Origin: Triatoma infestans
Taxonomy: Eukaryota; Arthropoda; Insecta; Hemiptera; Reduviidae
DNA: 64,000 nucleotides
NCBI GenBank assembly: GCA_011037195.1
Contig: JAAEAF010014408.1
Coordinates: 62,001-126,000 of the forward strand
Direction: 5' to 3'
The notes below the pieces were generated by a model that saw only the letters and a list, made by a program, of their open reading frames with translations, had not been told where the DNA came from and did not search any database. How positions within the stretch are numbered: the stretch's first letter is position 1; every line of letters begins with the position of its first letter. A program made the translations under genes and the position numbers. This document shows positions 24,665-35,699 of the stretch, piece by piece.

Positions 24665-25060
24665 GACTATGAAAGAGAATTGATTCTATAGTGCTATTTA
24701 GATGTAGCCTGCAGTTTTTCTTATATAACATTTAACAGACATCATATGTGTTGTACTGAACTACCAACTTTTAACAAAATCAATTAACTGAACGTGTGAC
24801 TCTACTATTTTTAACGTTTTTCTTGGTGAAAAATGGCTCCCACCGTTTTTCTTTAATCGTACTTATAATAACTATACGTGCATATACAAATCTATCTCTG
24901 TCTCCAGGAAAATTAATTATGTAGGGGTTTCTAAAGAAGTTGTGAATTAGGTTGTTTTCCAAATTAGGTTGTCAGTTACTGCGTAAAGTAAGTTTAAAAT
25001 TTTATGTCTGCTTCAGATTAAATTTTTTCCCGTTAGTATCTTAACCGATTACAGACGTCC
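24665..25060 (+). repeat. Modular repeat, diverged 3' part
   Basis: AAAAATGGCTCCCACCGTTT, ATAACTATACGTGCATATAC and CCAGGAAAATTAATTATGTA correspond to the module interior (AAAAATGGCTCCGACGATTT in good copies). Confidence 0.5.
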
Positions 25061-25115
25061 CTACATCAGCAGAATGTTTGGAGAAGGTCAGGCAAAGTCA
25101 CACACGAATTCAGCG

Positions 25116-25518
25116 TAGGATTTTTCATAGATATTTTCCATGATAGCCTGCTTCATTTTGTGGTCGTCAACCGGTTCCGGGCGTTCGCCCATCATCAGGA
25201 TGTTTTTGCCAAACAGTGTAATAACGTAGACTTGCACAGAGCAAATACAGTTGATACACTGGATTCTAAAAGTCTTTTCCTTTTAAGATTTTAATTCTCC
25301 TTAAGATCCTTAAGATTTTAATGACTTTAAAATCCATAGTATCAACTACATTTGCTCTGTACAAGTCAATGTTTTACACTGTTTGACAAAAACATCCTGA
25401 TGATAGGCGAACGCCCGAAACCGGTCGATGACCACAAAAAGAAGCAGGCTGTCACAGGAAAATATCTCTGATGCTTTCCAGCTCTGCGGAACCAACCACA
25501 ACAGTTAGGACTTTTCAT
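25116..25518 (+). mobile_element. Hammerhead fold-back element, copy 5, best preserved, with TSD
   Basis: The body at 25129-25505 is flanked by TAGGATTTTTCAT (25116-25128) and TAGGACTTTTCAT (25506-25518), 12 of 13 identical. The 5' end is AGATATTTTCCATG; the 3' end is CGGAACCAACCACAACAGT, so sense is plus. The two arms are inverted repeats around a unique centre of about 120 bp. The right (sense) arm has a complete hammerhead core. The left (antisense) arm also has CUGAUGA on the minus strand but GGAA in place of GAAA. No ORF, so it must be non-autonomous. Confidence 0.8.
25393..25430 (+). ncRNA. Type I hammerhead ribozyme motif, core intact
   Basis: CATC (25393-25396) pairs with GATG (25427-25430) as stem I. 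CTGATGA is at 25397-25403. Stem II is AGGC-GAAC-GCCC, with the first pair lost. GAAA is at 25417-25420, stem III is A-CCGG-U, and cleavage is expected after C25426 (GUC triplet). These match the C3-A9, G12-A14 and A15.1/U16.1 consensus of hammerheads. The extra U at 25404 before stem II is non-canonical. Loop-loop partners in the distal stem I and the AAC part of loop II were not modelled. Self-cleavage is inferred, not shown. Confidence 0.75.
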
Positions 25519-28049
25519 TGAGCGTTGCAAAATTAGCGACAAAATTTATTCCGTTTCTGTACTTTTTTAAAAATCCTTCTATTCCTTCCTTTTTCGTCTA
25601 AAATCATTGCAACTTAATTGCGAAATGCGTTTTAATGAATTTCACGCTTGAGTTATCTCCCTCTGATTATACATTTTTTTTTTCTGGCTTTTTGTTTATT
25701 TTTTAAAAGTATTTCTTGGTAACTTTGCTCTCAGACTCATGGTCAAATTTCGGCCTTGAAAGTCTGGCCTACTTTAATTGTATTTGACCACTTCCACGTT
25801 TCTGGAACGTCGACTGGTGAAACGTTGATCGTCTTCTGTCTCCTACTTTTCCATTTCTTACAAAGATATGAAAAATCTTTTGAGAATTCTTCTATATTGT
25901 CCATTATTTGGGGATCGTAATGATAACATGATGATCTGTGTTGTCTGTAACGACAGAAAACTGTCCGAAGACTGGCAGTACTCTACGTAGGCTCCGACAG
26001 GCATACTGACAAGATTAAAAAAAAAAAAAATTAATATTTTTTTAATATCTTTCATGAGTTTAATTCAAATGATAATTACCATTGATCCAGTCAATTTCAA
26101 GCATAATTGAGGTGAATCCAAACGCAAGTTAAGATGGTCATCAGGATTGTTTTTAATATTTGGCAAATATAAAATTTTGGTAGGTTGGTTTGAATTAATA
26201 TTTTCAGTTTAATATTATCTAAACTCTGATGGGTGAACAATGTATTTGGTGGTGTGGTAATAACTAAACCACTGGGTACAGCTTTTTAGATTTATCTTCC
26301 TAATGACTTAGCCACTGTTTGTTCTTCTTAATAGCTAGATCAACCTAATGAAAATATTTTGTAGTAATACAGTTATTTCAAATATAATATCTAATGGTGG
26401 TATAATGTGAGAATAGAGCGGTACCTCCGTAATTAGTATCATTATATACTGGCTCTTAGGTTATAACTTTATAGTCAATTTCAATTTTAAATTCTGTTAT
26501 TTAATATATAGTAATAATAACAATAATAATAATAATGGTAACAGTAGGCTCTCAGTAGGAGTGAGATTGGCTGAGGAAAGTGATTAATGACTATACGTTT
26601 GGTCATTAAATAAAAATCATTAAAGTATTCGCCGGTAAAAATGATGTGAGTGGTAGAAGAAATGAGTGGGGGTAATTAAAGGGGTGTTACGCACACACGC
26701 AAATACTATTTCAATGGCCATATGTCAGAGAATTGGAAAATAATAGCTAGTAAAGTAATACTGATGCTGGTCATTATTTCATTTGTTCAAAGCTGAATGT
26801 GTGAAATTGAACCCTGTTTCATACTATAGGCAAGGTGGTGCTTGTGATGGTGAAACGTGCGAACTGACTGACTGACTGACCTGCCGCCAAATCAATCACT
26901 TGCCCCTCACCTCTCTCGCTGCCTTCACTTCCTCTAAACCTTTTAAGAGTAAGATGTTAAAAATGTATTTTACATTTCACCTACTAGCTATAGTATTCAA
27001 TATAATTCATATTTTTTTTGCCAGCTTCCCATGTTGTTTCTCGCTGGCCCTTGTTCAATAGATCTATTCCCTCTTATTTGAGAGTTAAATTATTGAAAAT
27101 TATCAGATTCATGTATTGTTCACAAGCTACTTAACGGTTGACAGATTTTTTAAAAAGAATGAAATCTGGATTTTTCGTACTCTAAAACACTTTTTTCTGT
27201 CGAAGTCGCACTACCTGTTGTTGAAGACGTTGGCATGATCATTTGTCACTCGTCCTTATAAAAAAAAAATATATATATATCTAGTGCCCACCATGTTTTT
27301 ACTTACTTAGTTCTCTTAGTACTGATTTTGACAATTTTTCAGATCCGCCAATAGAATTTCCTAGTATACTTGAATGAAAAAAAGAAGGCTTTGCAACTCC
27401 AAATTTTGAAAATAAATTTAATCAGTGTACAAAATGATGACGTTTTGATAAGCTGTAGCCAAAACTTTTGGTTTAATTTATTTCGACAAAATCTTGTTGG
27501 ATATTTTATTGAAAGCTGTTATCATATTTTTAGAAAAAAAAAACAAAATGTATCCAACTTTTAATTTTAATCTTCATATGTGGATCAAAGAGCAACAAGT
27601 TGCCTTTGAAAGGGGCTTTATGTTAACATTTTAATCTACTGCAGTTATATTCATCTAGTGATTTTCATTTCACACACTAAATCTCCTCGCTGTTTAATGG
27701 AAATTGTAATTTTGTTTTTTTCGTTTTATTATTTCGATTATTATTTAAATCAGCTTTCGAAAGCTTTTATTACATTGTTTGGCGGTGGAAAGGAATTTAA
27801 TGGAAGAGGAAATTGTACACCCAGATTAAGTAAAAGAGGAAACCATATCTAATTGTGGTTAAAGTACTTATTATTTGATGCCGATACTGCACTTGTAATA
27901 GACTTTTAGTGCAAGAGGAGTAGCACTTATTTTGCCGGAACTTAGCAGGTGCAACCTCTTGTTTCTACGAAAATATAGAAATTGTTCAAACCGATTATAT
28001 AAGATTACATAATTTGTATTGGGTTTAACAAGTAGTGGGTTTATTATGA
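25519..28049. other. AT-rich stretch, nothing recognised
   Basis: Contains (AAT)n near 26515-26535 and (TGAC)n near 26865-26882. No gene or element supported. Confidence 0.5.
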
Positions 28050-28347
28050 ATGATTTAAAAATAATCTGAGATATTTTTCGTGGTAGCCTGTGCTTTCATT
28101 TTGTGGTCATCGACCGGTTCCAGGCGTTCGCCCATCTTCAGGATGCGTTTTTCAGACAGTGTGACAACACAGATTTGCACAGAGCAAATTCAGTTTTACG
28201 CACTGCCTGAAAAACGAATCCTGAAGTTCTGGGGGAACGCCCGAAACCGGTTGATGACCACAAAATAAAGCAGGCTACCACGGAAAATGTCTCTCTGATG
28301 CTTTCCAGCTCTGCGGAATCAATCATCACAACAACTATGATTTAAAA
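28050..28347 (+). mobile_element. Hammerhead fold-back element, copy 6, with TSD
   Basis: The body at 28061-28336 lies between perfect 11-bp repeats ATGATTTAAAA (28050-28060, 28337-28347). The 5' end is CTGAGATATTTTTCGTGG and the 3' end TCATCACAACAACT, so sense is plus. The arms are inverted repeats joined by a short centre. The sense arm has CUGAAGU (A9 changed) plus extra bases before stem II. The antisense arm (28108-28145, minus) has CUGAAGA, a good stem II and GUC, but GGAA instead of GAAA. Confidence 0.75.
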
Positions 28348-29317
28348 TAAGTTTGTCTTGTATTCATCTCATACAGGCAGGCCTGGCTGGGGCGCTGGGT
28401 CTTTTGATCTTGATCAGTTTTACATTTGTGTGGATGGCTACAAAACTAGGATAATCTGATATACTTCTCCTCCTTGCAATTCTGACTTCTTGGACCAAAA
28501 TATCCTTTAGGAATGATAAAAGTTGTATATATATATTTTTTTTAATATTCCGGTACTACAGATTGACTTACCAGTTTACATTATTTTTAATAAATTTATG
28601 AATTATTAATCTTTGCTAAGTTTTGTTGAATAATCAAAAATTAATTGTGCTTAATATAAAATTTTATATATTATTTTCACACAATTCATAAAAACAACCA
28701 ATTGACTTAACCTTAAGTTTACTAAATTTTACTGTTTTGGGGGGGGGTTGTTGTTTTTTCTTTTTAGGATCTCCATTACCACCATTTTAACCAGCCACTA
28801 ACTAAATAAAAACTAGTTGGCTTGACCAAACGAAACTTAACTAACTAAAAACAAAAACAAACAAACAAAAAAAAAACGAGCCAACTAAAAACCTTATCAA
28901 ATAAATTATGAACTATATCTAGCGGAAATTGTAGGATATATATATCATTTACATCCGGTAATGTATGTTAGTATAATACTAAATAAGATAATGTAAGCAT
29001 AAAAAGATTGTATTTAACTAGAATTATATTCAGTATTAAATGTGAATTTAAACGGATATTAACTAAGTTTAATATTATTTATATATATATATATGTATAT
29101 GTATATAATGTTGATTGTTAGTAGTAAGTAGGTGTAGCAGTGGCGGCCCAATACACCCTTGAAAGGTTAAACTTTTATATTTATGTAACAGTAAGTGCCT
29201 AGTAGTGCTTATAGGTAATGACATTGCGTGCCTTGCACACTATTACTTCAGGCTAAATTTGTTCGCTTCCAACTTACCCCGCTTTTCATTTTCTTCTATA
29301 TTGTTTATTTCAATTCT

Positions 29318-29320
<3 letters not shown>
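28348..29320. other. No recognised feature
   Basis: AT-rich, with a G9 run near 28739 and A-rich tract near 28850-28876. Confidence 0.5.

Positions 29321-29353
<33 letters not shown>
29321..29353 (+). repeat. (CT)n microsatellite
   Basis: About 16 CT units followed by a short GTGTGTGT. Confidence 0.9.
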
Positions 29354-29356
<3 letters not shown>

Positions 29357-29635
29357 AGTGTGTGTTTCTCTTGCTCCTTCTACTATTTATGTACATTAAA
29401 AAATATTTATTTATTTATTTTTTTTTGTAACTTACACCTTGTCTCTGCAGTAGTTCAGTTCATTCTAATATTTAGTGCATCTTTATAAATATGGTTAGGA
29501 TAGTTCTATTACTTTATATGGGTACAATTATTATTTTCCATACAGGTTGTAGGTAGGTATTGTTTATTAGTGGCACTGTAATTTCAGGTATAATGTAATA
29601 GCTGAAGAAATAATCTAATGTTTCTCTGTAGTATT

Positions 29636-30300
29636 ACTGTTTTACTTTCTCTTACACGTAGTAGGCGAAGAAGTATTGCAGTCGTGTCACATTTCGAATT
29701 GAGTTTTCACCGGAAATACATATTACCGGTGTTTTTTGTTTTTAGCGAATGTGTGTGCGTATGTTTTAACAAAATATCTCAAGAACGAAAAATATCTCGT
29801 AGAAAGCTCAAACTTGGTATTCTGTTAAGGTAGTAATCACGCTGGGTTGTTACCAGGAAGAAAGAGGAGAAGTATAGGTTCTCCTTCGAGCCCTGCAAGA
29901 TACTAAGATTCCATGAGGATCTTAACCTTGTTAAGATATACTTTCGCGTAAAGTGCTATAGGTGAGATGACTCGTCTAGGGTACCTGCGAGGGTGCTGTA
30001 GGGCCTGTAGGTTTACTTACGGCACGCAAAGGGCATGCACAATAGATCATGCAGGTCGCAGTGCAATTGATCCCTTAGCCCTTTCCCCCAGGGTACTAAC
30101 ACCGCCACATCTGTCTACGCCACAAAGTTTACGGGCAAAATCTATCAACCAGAAATGTGATTTATATTGAATTTGTTTACTTCAGTTTTTGCTATTCTCG
30201 AAAACGGCTCCAAGGATTTTTCTTTAAATATTTATTTGAAATATTTTCTCGGCTAAATTGATTTTTTTGAGGGTTTCTAAGGTGCCTATGTATATTCGCC
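29636..30300 (+). repeat. Modular repeat copy split by an unknown ~250-bp insertion
   Basis: The 5' part (TTTTACTTTCTCTTACACG, TTTTCACCGGAAATACATAT) runs to about 29843. The family sequence resumes at about 30105 with CATCTGTC, GGGCAAAATCTATCAACCAG and GAAAACGGCTCCAAGGATTT. The intervening GC-richer block (about 29844-30088) is flanked by GGTAGTAATCACG and GGTACTAACACCG, a degenerate direct repeat, so it looks like a separate insertion of unknown type. Confidence 0.55.
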
Positions 30301-30476
30301 TAAAGTCTCACTACATACAACAACGTATATTTCGCCACCTACATTATTATATTAATATAAATAGGGAATCATTGATATAATTCCAAATTTTTAAGAAAAT
30401 CAGGTTAACTTTCTAAATAGAACAGATTTATAAAAGTTTTTGATTTGTCTGCTTAAATATGCAATTTTACTCGATT

Positions 30477-31530
30477 TCTTTACATTCTCTTACTCCTCCT
30501 AGTAAGAGGAAGTATTGTAATCGTGTCAAATTTTCGATATCGAGTTTTCACCGGAAATATCCGTTTTGAGGTCCCCTGAGTCCAAAAAAAGTGTTTTTTA
30601 GCAAATAGTCTGTGTGTGTGTGTGTGTGTATGCGTATGTATGTATGTATGTATATGTATATTTACGTATATATATATATATGTATGTATGTATGTAGCTC
30701 AAAAACGAAAAATCGTAGAAAGTTGAAACTTGATATTCCGTTTAGGTATCACCATGTGATCTAACTGTACGTTATCTGTCAAAATTCCTCAACCGGAAGT
30801 TGTTGTTTTTTTTTACTTTTTTGTGTTTTTCTCAAAAATGGCTCCGACGATTTTTCTTTAAACTTGCTGTATGAACTAGATATACAAAGAGGTACAACTT
30901 TTATTTGAAACGTTACTCTGGGAAAATTCATTTAAGGACACTTTTGGGGGAGGGTGCGGTTACGTTTTCATCTAAACTGCTATTTCAGTTTATTAGACAA
31001 TTCTGTCATCTAAATAATGTTAATTAAAATTGAATATGTTGTTGAAATTCCCGAGTTTCAAAAAAAAAAAATCAGATAACCGGAAGTACTTTTAATTACC
31101 ACTTTAGTAAATGATTTAATTTTCACTTTTCGCGTTTTTTTTTTCAAAAATGTCTCCGACGATTTCCTTGAAACTTTGTATATAAACTAAACATACAAGG
31201 ATTTACACTTTTATTTAAAACATTTCTCTGGGAAAATTCATTTAAGGGCACTTTTGTAGGAGGGTGGGTTATGTTTTTCTCAAAGTTGATTATACAATTC
31301 TATTATCCAAACAAAATAATTAGAAATAAATAGATGGCCAAAATTTCCGAGTTTCAAGGAAAAAATAAGGAAAACCGGAAGTGCGCTTTTACTGGACAGT
31401 TTTTTTTTCTGTTTTCGACGAATTTCATTAAATTTGTTACACAAACTATAAAATTTGTCAATTATAATTTTGAGAATTGGTTTAAGAGAAAGTTGTGTGA
31501 GTGTTTCACACCAGATTTTTTTTTTTCTTA
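30477..31530 (+). repeat. Modular ACCGGAAGT repeat, best uninterrupted full copy
   Basis: 5' hairpin region CTTACTCCTCCTAGTAAGAG; CACCGGAAAT at 30549; (GT)n at about 30610; ACCGGAAGT cores inside 30791-30800, 31078-31087 and 31372-31381 (spacing 241, 287, 294). The string AAAAATGGCTCCGACGATTT or a variant recurs once in two modules, as does CTCTGGGAAAATTCATTTAA, which shows internal tandem duplication. 3' end is AAGAGAAAGTTGTGTGAGTG then TTTCACACCAG and a T-run. No ORF. Confidence 0.8.
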
Positions 31531-31919
31531 TGTTTATTTTATCTAAAAATTATTTAATGAATTGTTTGTATAGCTATATATTATAGGCACGTATTCACGT
31601 GAAATAATTTCCACGTAAAACTGTTACTTTTTCTTTGATCACATTTTAGAAACACCAATTTCATTAAACAAACAGACGGTCACGTTTAAGGGTTTGTTAT
31701 TGAACACAATCCATGATTGTAAAAAAGCAGCTTTAATTAAAAGATTGAAATGGCGCCATAATTTTACTGACTGTAATAGTGGGGGAGGAAACCTAAGGTT
31801 AAGGATCCTGGCTTCCCCCAGATATTCATTAATTCTACTTTTCTTGAAAAATGTTTTAGAGAAAAATAATAGTAATATTTCAAATAATAATTTATATTAT
31901 TAATTTCAAATAATATTGT
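31531..31919. other. No recognised feature
   Basis: AT-rich; nothing supported. Confidence 0.5.
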
Positions 31920-32345
31920 GTAACGGATTTTTCATGTTTCCTCAATTTTCCGGAACCCACGATTTTCTTAACTTTTTAACTATTATATTTTCCCGGAAAA
32001 AAATTGGAGATTTTGGGTGATTTAAGGGAAACAAGCAATATTAATTTTTCCGTTAAAGTACCACTTCAGTAAAATATATGGTTCCACCACGTACAAAATA
32101 TTCAGATAACTAGAACATTGCTAAAATTCCTAACTTAAAGAAAATCGGTTAAGTGAAAGGGCGACTTTACAGAATTAGCATAAGTCTTTTTAGAATGTTC
32201 TTAAAACGGCTACAATGATTTTTTATTTAAACTTGGAATGCTAATTTCACACACACACAAGGCTATTACATTTATTAGGAATATTTTCCAAAAAAAATAT
32301 TTTAAGGGGTTCTGCTGAATTTGTGGCATTAAACTATTTACTGAA
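31920..32345 (+). repeat. Modular repeat, diverged copy, target of SINE C
   Basis: TTCAGATAACTAGAACATTG, GAAAATCGGTTAAGTGAAAG and AAAACGGCTACAATGATTTT follow the family order. The SINE at 32346 interrupts it. Confidence 0.5.
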
Positions 32346-32594
32346 TTTTTTTTTTTTTAATTTAAGGCGCGTCAACATCTATAGACAGAGGCGCACAGAT
32401 CCTTCTCAGTTCATTGCCGGCCTCTGGGACAGTGTTCTCTCATTACAGATAACACTGTCCATTACCGAACAGCGAGCTGAAGAGGCTCCTAGGAAGAAAA
32501 AAATCTAAGGGGTAGCACTGGATTCGAACCCGGGACTTCGGCGTGGGAGTCCAGCGCGCTAACCACTGGGTTAATCCTTTCCCTATTTACTGAA
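32334..32594 (-). mobile_element. tRNA-derived SINE, copy C, perfect 12-bp TSD
   Basis: The body at 32346-32582 is flanked by identical CTATTTACTGAA (32334-32345, 32583-32594). Sense is minus: the tRNA-like head has A box TTAACCCAGTGGTTAGCGCG and B box GGGTTCGAATCC. The middle carries TTCCTAGGAGCCTCTTCAGC and CAGAGGCCGGCAATGAACTG, with a 3' poly(A) tail. This is the best-preserved of the three copies. Confidence 0.9.
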
Positions 32595-32900
32595 AATGAT
32601 TACACCTATATTACTCTCAATCACTACAAGAATCACATTATTTCCTACAAAACACCCCTTAAGTTTAAGATTGACCTTAATTATCCAAACTATTATAGGA
32701 GCTATAATAATTGACATATTCTGCTCATTTCAATATTTAGAGGAATATTAGTCCTATTCATTTATATAGCCATAGTAGCGGCCTCCAACGATAAAATTTC
32801 ACACATCATGTTCAATAGTTTTATTTATTATACCACTCTTAATCTCATCAATCATCCTCTTCTGTTTTATGGATCAAATGGAAGCTAGAAGAATGTGATC
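32595..32900 (+). pseudogene. ND6: Nuclear copy of mitochondrial ND6 (NUMT)
   Basis: ND6 is NADH dehydrogenase subunit 6 of respiratory complex I. Using the invertebrate mitochondrial code from 32598, the frame reads MITPILLSITTSITLF, TKHPLSLSLTLIIQTIIGAI and IIDIF. After a frameshift it continues GILVLFIYIAIVAASNDKIS. After another it gives SIVLFIIPLLISSIILFCFM. The HPLSL...LIIQT block and GILVLFIYI are hallmark ND6 segments, and a stretch equivalent to FWFSYILF is missing. With two frameshifts and an internal deletion in nuclear DNA, it cannot function. Confidence 0.75.
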
Positions 32901-33716
32901 CAAATGTTACTTGTGTTTATTTAGTGTTGTGAACTGCCGTGTAACTATTTCAAATGACTTCCTGTGCCAAGGATGACTACCAGCATATAACCTCCACCCA
33001 ACTATGTTTGTGTTAGAGTTCGGGGGAAAACAATTCTAAGTATGGACGAAATTTTGTCAATTTTTAATTCAATTAATTGCAGTAAGATGGAGCCGTATAA
33101 ATTGTTACGCATCAGATTTCTTTTTTCCTTCTTTGCGTACAGATGAACCATTAATCTGATAAGTTGGTCCTTCATTCAGAGATACGATTTAATTATTGTA
33201 TTCATTTGGGTGAACTAGTAGGTAAATAGCTTCAAGGCTCCATTTGCTAATAAAAGAATCTGTTGTAAATTGGTGGATATAGATTAGTATGTTATTGACA
33301 AGTGGAGGTCACGAATTTTTTACTTACCTATGTGCTTTGAATTGGAGGATTCAAATTACCCATATGCCACTGCTTATTGTGGATCGCACCAATACGAATC
33401 ATCCAAGAGATGACTGGGTGGCCGGTTTTAGTTGAATCTTAAACGGATTACGGAAGTATGTGGCGATCTGCATGGATTTGAGGATAATATATTTTTTAAA
33501 TGAAAGCTACAGTTTTCCATTATGTAGATAAAATGATCAATAAGAAAAAATAGAATGAAACAGTTTTGCGAGTTCATGTACTTTGTTAAAATGTCGTTAA
33601 ATTGTTATTTCAGGTTGTACAGTTCCATATTTATTGATTGTGTTTGTTGTGGAATTAATAAATAATAACCTTTCGAGTATTGTAGAATAAAGAGAATTAA
33701 AATTATTGATTTAAAT
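32901..33716. other. No recognised feature
   Basis: AT-rich; no supported gene or repeat. Confidence 0.5.
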
Positions 33717-35134
33717 TTATTTAAATTTGGTGTTAGTCCGAAGATAATCCGTTTCTTAATAAATTTTTACGAAAGAGCATCCTTACAGGTAAATATGTAA
33801 TAATCAGTTATTTGAGAGTATCAGTATTAGTGAAGGCGTTCTGCAGGGAGAGACGCTTAGTCCCCTTACTTTTCAATTTCTATATTTCAAATCTAGAGGA
33901 ATACTTCAGAAACAGTAATAGCCATGGAATCCCAATTACTAATGCTTGCCACATTCTTCTTCTCTGTTACGCCCATGACTTAATCATTTTTACTAATTCT
34001 TTTAGCGACGTCAAAACTAAATTAAACACTTTAACCAAACACTATGGTGCATTGTACCAGCTAAAGATTAATTGCAATAAGTCACAGTTATCAAATTCTT
34101 TAAAAACAGGCCAAAAAAAAAAATCGAATATTTATTTTAATAATACAAAAATTGAAGCAGTAAAAGAATTAAATTTATCTAGGCGTTATGTTTGCCAATT
34201 CAGGTTTGCATCCGAATGCCGTGAAAGCTGCTACTTCTAAACGTGATATTGCTCAAGGGACTGTCCTAGATATAATTAAGCAAATCCCTTAGAGGCTCTT
34301 AAAAAACTAAATGAGTCAATCATTTTTATCTTCTATGCGTTAATGCAGTTCATATCTGGGGGGGCTCAGATATCCCGACTTTATGGAATCTATCCATTTA
34401 CAGGGTTTTAAAAGATGCTTTTACCTAAATAAAACTGTACCATCTTATATAAAACTTGAGTATAACAACATTCCTTACGTTAAATTGATTATACTAAGCT
34501 TACTTTAAATTGGGTTTTAAAATTGCTTTCATTGTACAAAAATCGCTTTCCAAAACTATGTTTCGGAAGACTATGTGGATTAAATGACTATACGGATATT
34601 GGTTTAGAAAACTTTTAAAAGAAATAAATGAAGAAAAAGTACTGAGCATTTCTGATCCACTAATATTTAAAAACACTTTAAACCGAGTTTTGTCTTCTTA
34701 CCAGCAACACCTTTATCAATCTGTTTTTGAAAAGTTGTCTAATTCCGAATATAATCCTTTATATAGGGACTATTTATTTAATGTCCGCGAAGCCTGTCTC
34801 AATTTTAAAATTAATCATTACTTACAATGTTTTATTTTCCAAATCAGACAGGCATGTATTTAAATTTTGCGGTAAAGCTGGTAACACTTTCTATTTGTAT
34901 CCATCACAATTATGTCCATTTTGTAAAAAATATTGAAGAGGATTTTTATAATTTTTATTGTATTTGCCTTGTTTGTAATATTTGTCGTTTCAAATTTATA
35001 CCAAATCTTATAATTTTACCAATGTCAAGTTTCACTGTTACTTTTTCAGATGTTTTGCAAAATTCAACTTACAATCTTTATACTTATACATTATTTTGCT
35101 TTAAATTAAGTACTTCAAATTAAGTAATACTTAC

Positions 35135-35177
<43 letters not shown>

Positions 35178-35275
35178 GTATAATTTTATATTATTTTACC
35201 CAGACTCCTTTGTTTGAGGCAAGTCCCCCAATGGCAAATAAATAAATAAATAAATACATAAATAAATAAAATAAA
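33717..35275 (+). pseudogene. LINE reverse transcriptase, decayed, with (ATT)n and (AAAT)n tail
   Basis: Starts LFKFGVSPKIIRFLINFYER, breaks, then SISISEGVLQGETLSPLLFN, FYISNLEEYF and ILLCYAHDLIIFTNSFSD. These are reverse-transcriptase motifs: EGVLQG.LSPLLFN, and the catalytic YADD box, here YAHD. A C-terminal zinc-knuckle-like segment (LCPFCKK..EEDFYNFYC) appears near 34910-34975. (ATT)n at 35137-35177 and an (AAAT)n tail at 35234-35270 close the element. It is 5' truncated, frameshifted, and the active-site Asp is changed. A different clade from the other LINEs in the window. Confidence 0.8.
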
Positions 35276-35698
35276 CTGCAGAATAAATGCCACGATAATA
35301 ATTTATTTTTCATCTAATAACGTTATATTCAAAATATATATTAATAATTAACTTTAATTAATATAATTACCTTGTATAATATTATTGTTTATTTTGAATT
35401 AATTCAATTTGAATGTTTGGATTTAATTACAATCTCTATTACATTACTCCTTCAATTTGTTACAACACATATTATCTAACTAGCTAGCGTATTGATTAAT
35501 TTAATTATAATTAACATAATATGTAACCAGCGTTATTTAATAATAAGTTAATTAAGTTTATATTTTTCGAAATATATATTCTTTTTATTAACAAAATTTC
35601 ATTCTTTTCATTAACAATATATATTCTTTTCATTAACAAATGACTTTGTTAATTAATTAAGTAAAGATTGCTTTATCTTGCTAAATATATTAATTGTG
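35276..35698. other. AT-rich, no recognised feature
   Basis: ATTAACAA-type direct repeats near 35585-35650 only. Confidence 0.4.
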
Positions 35699-35699
35699 A

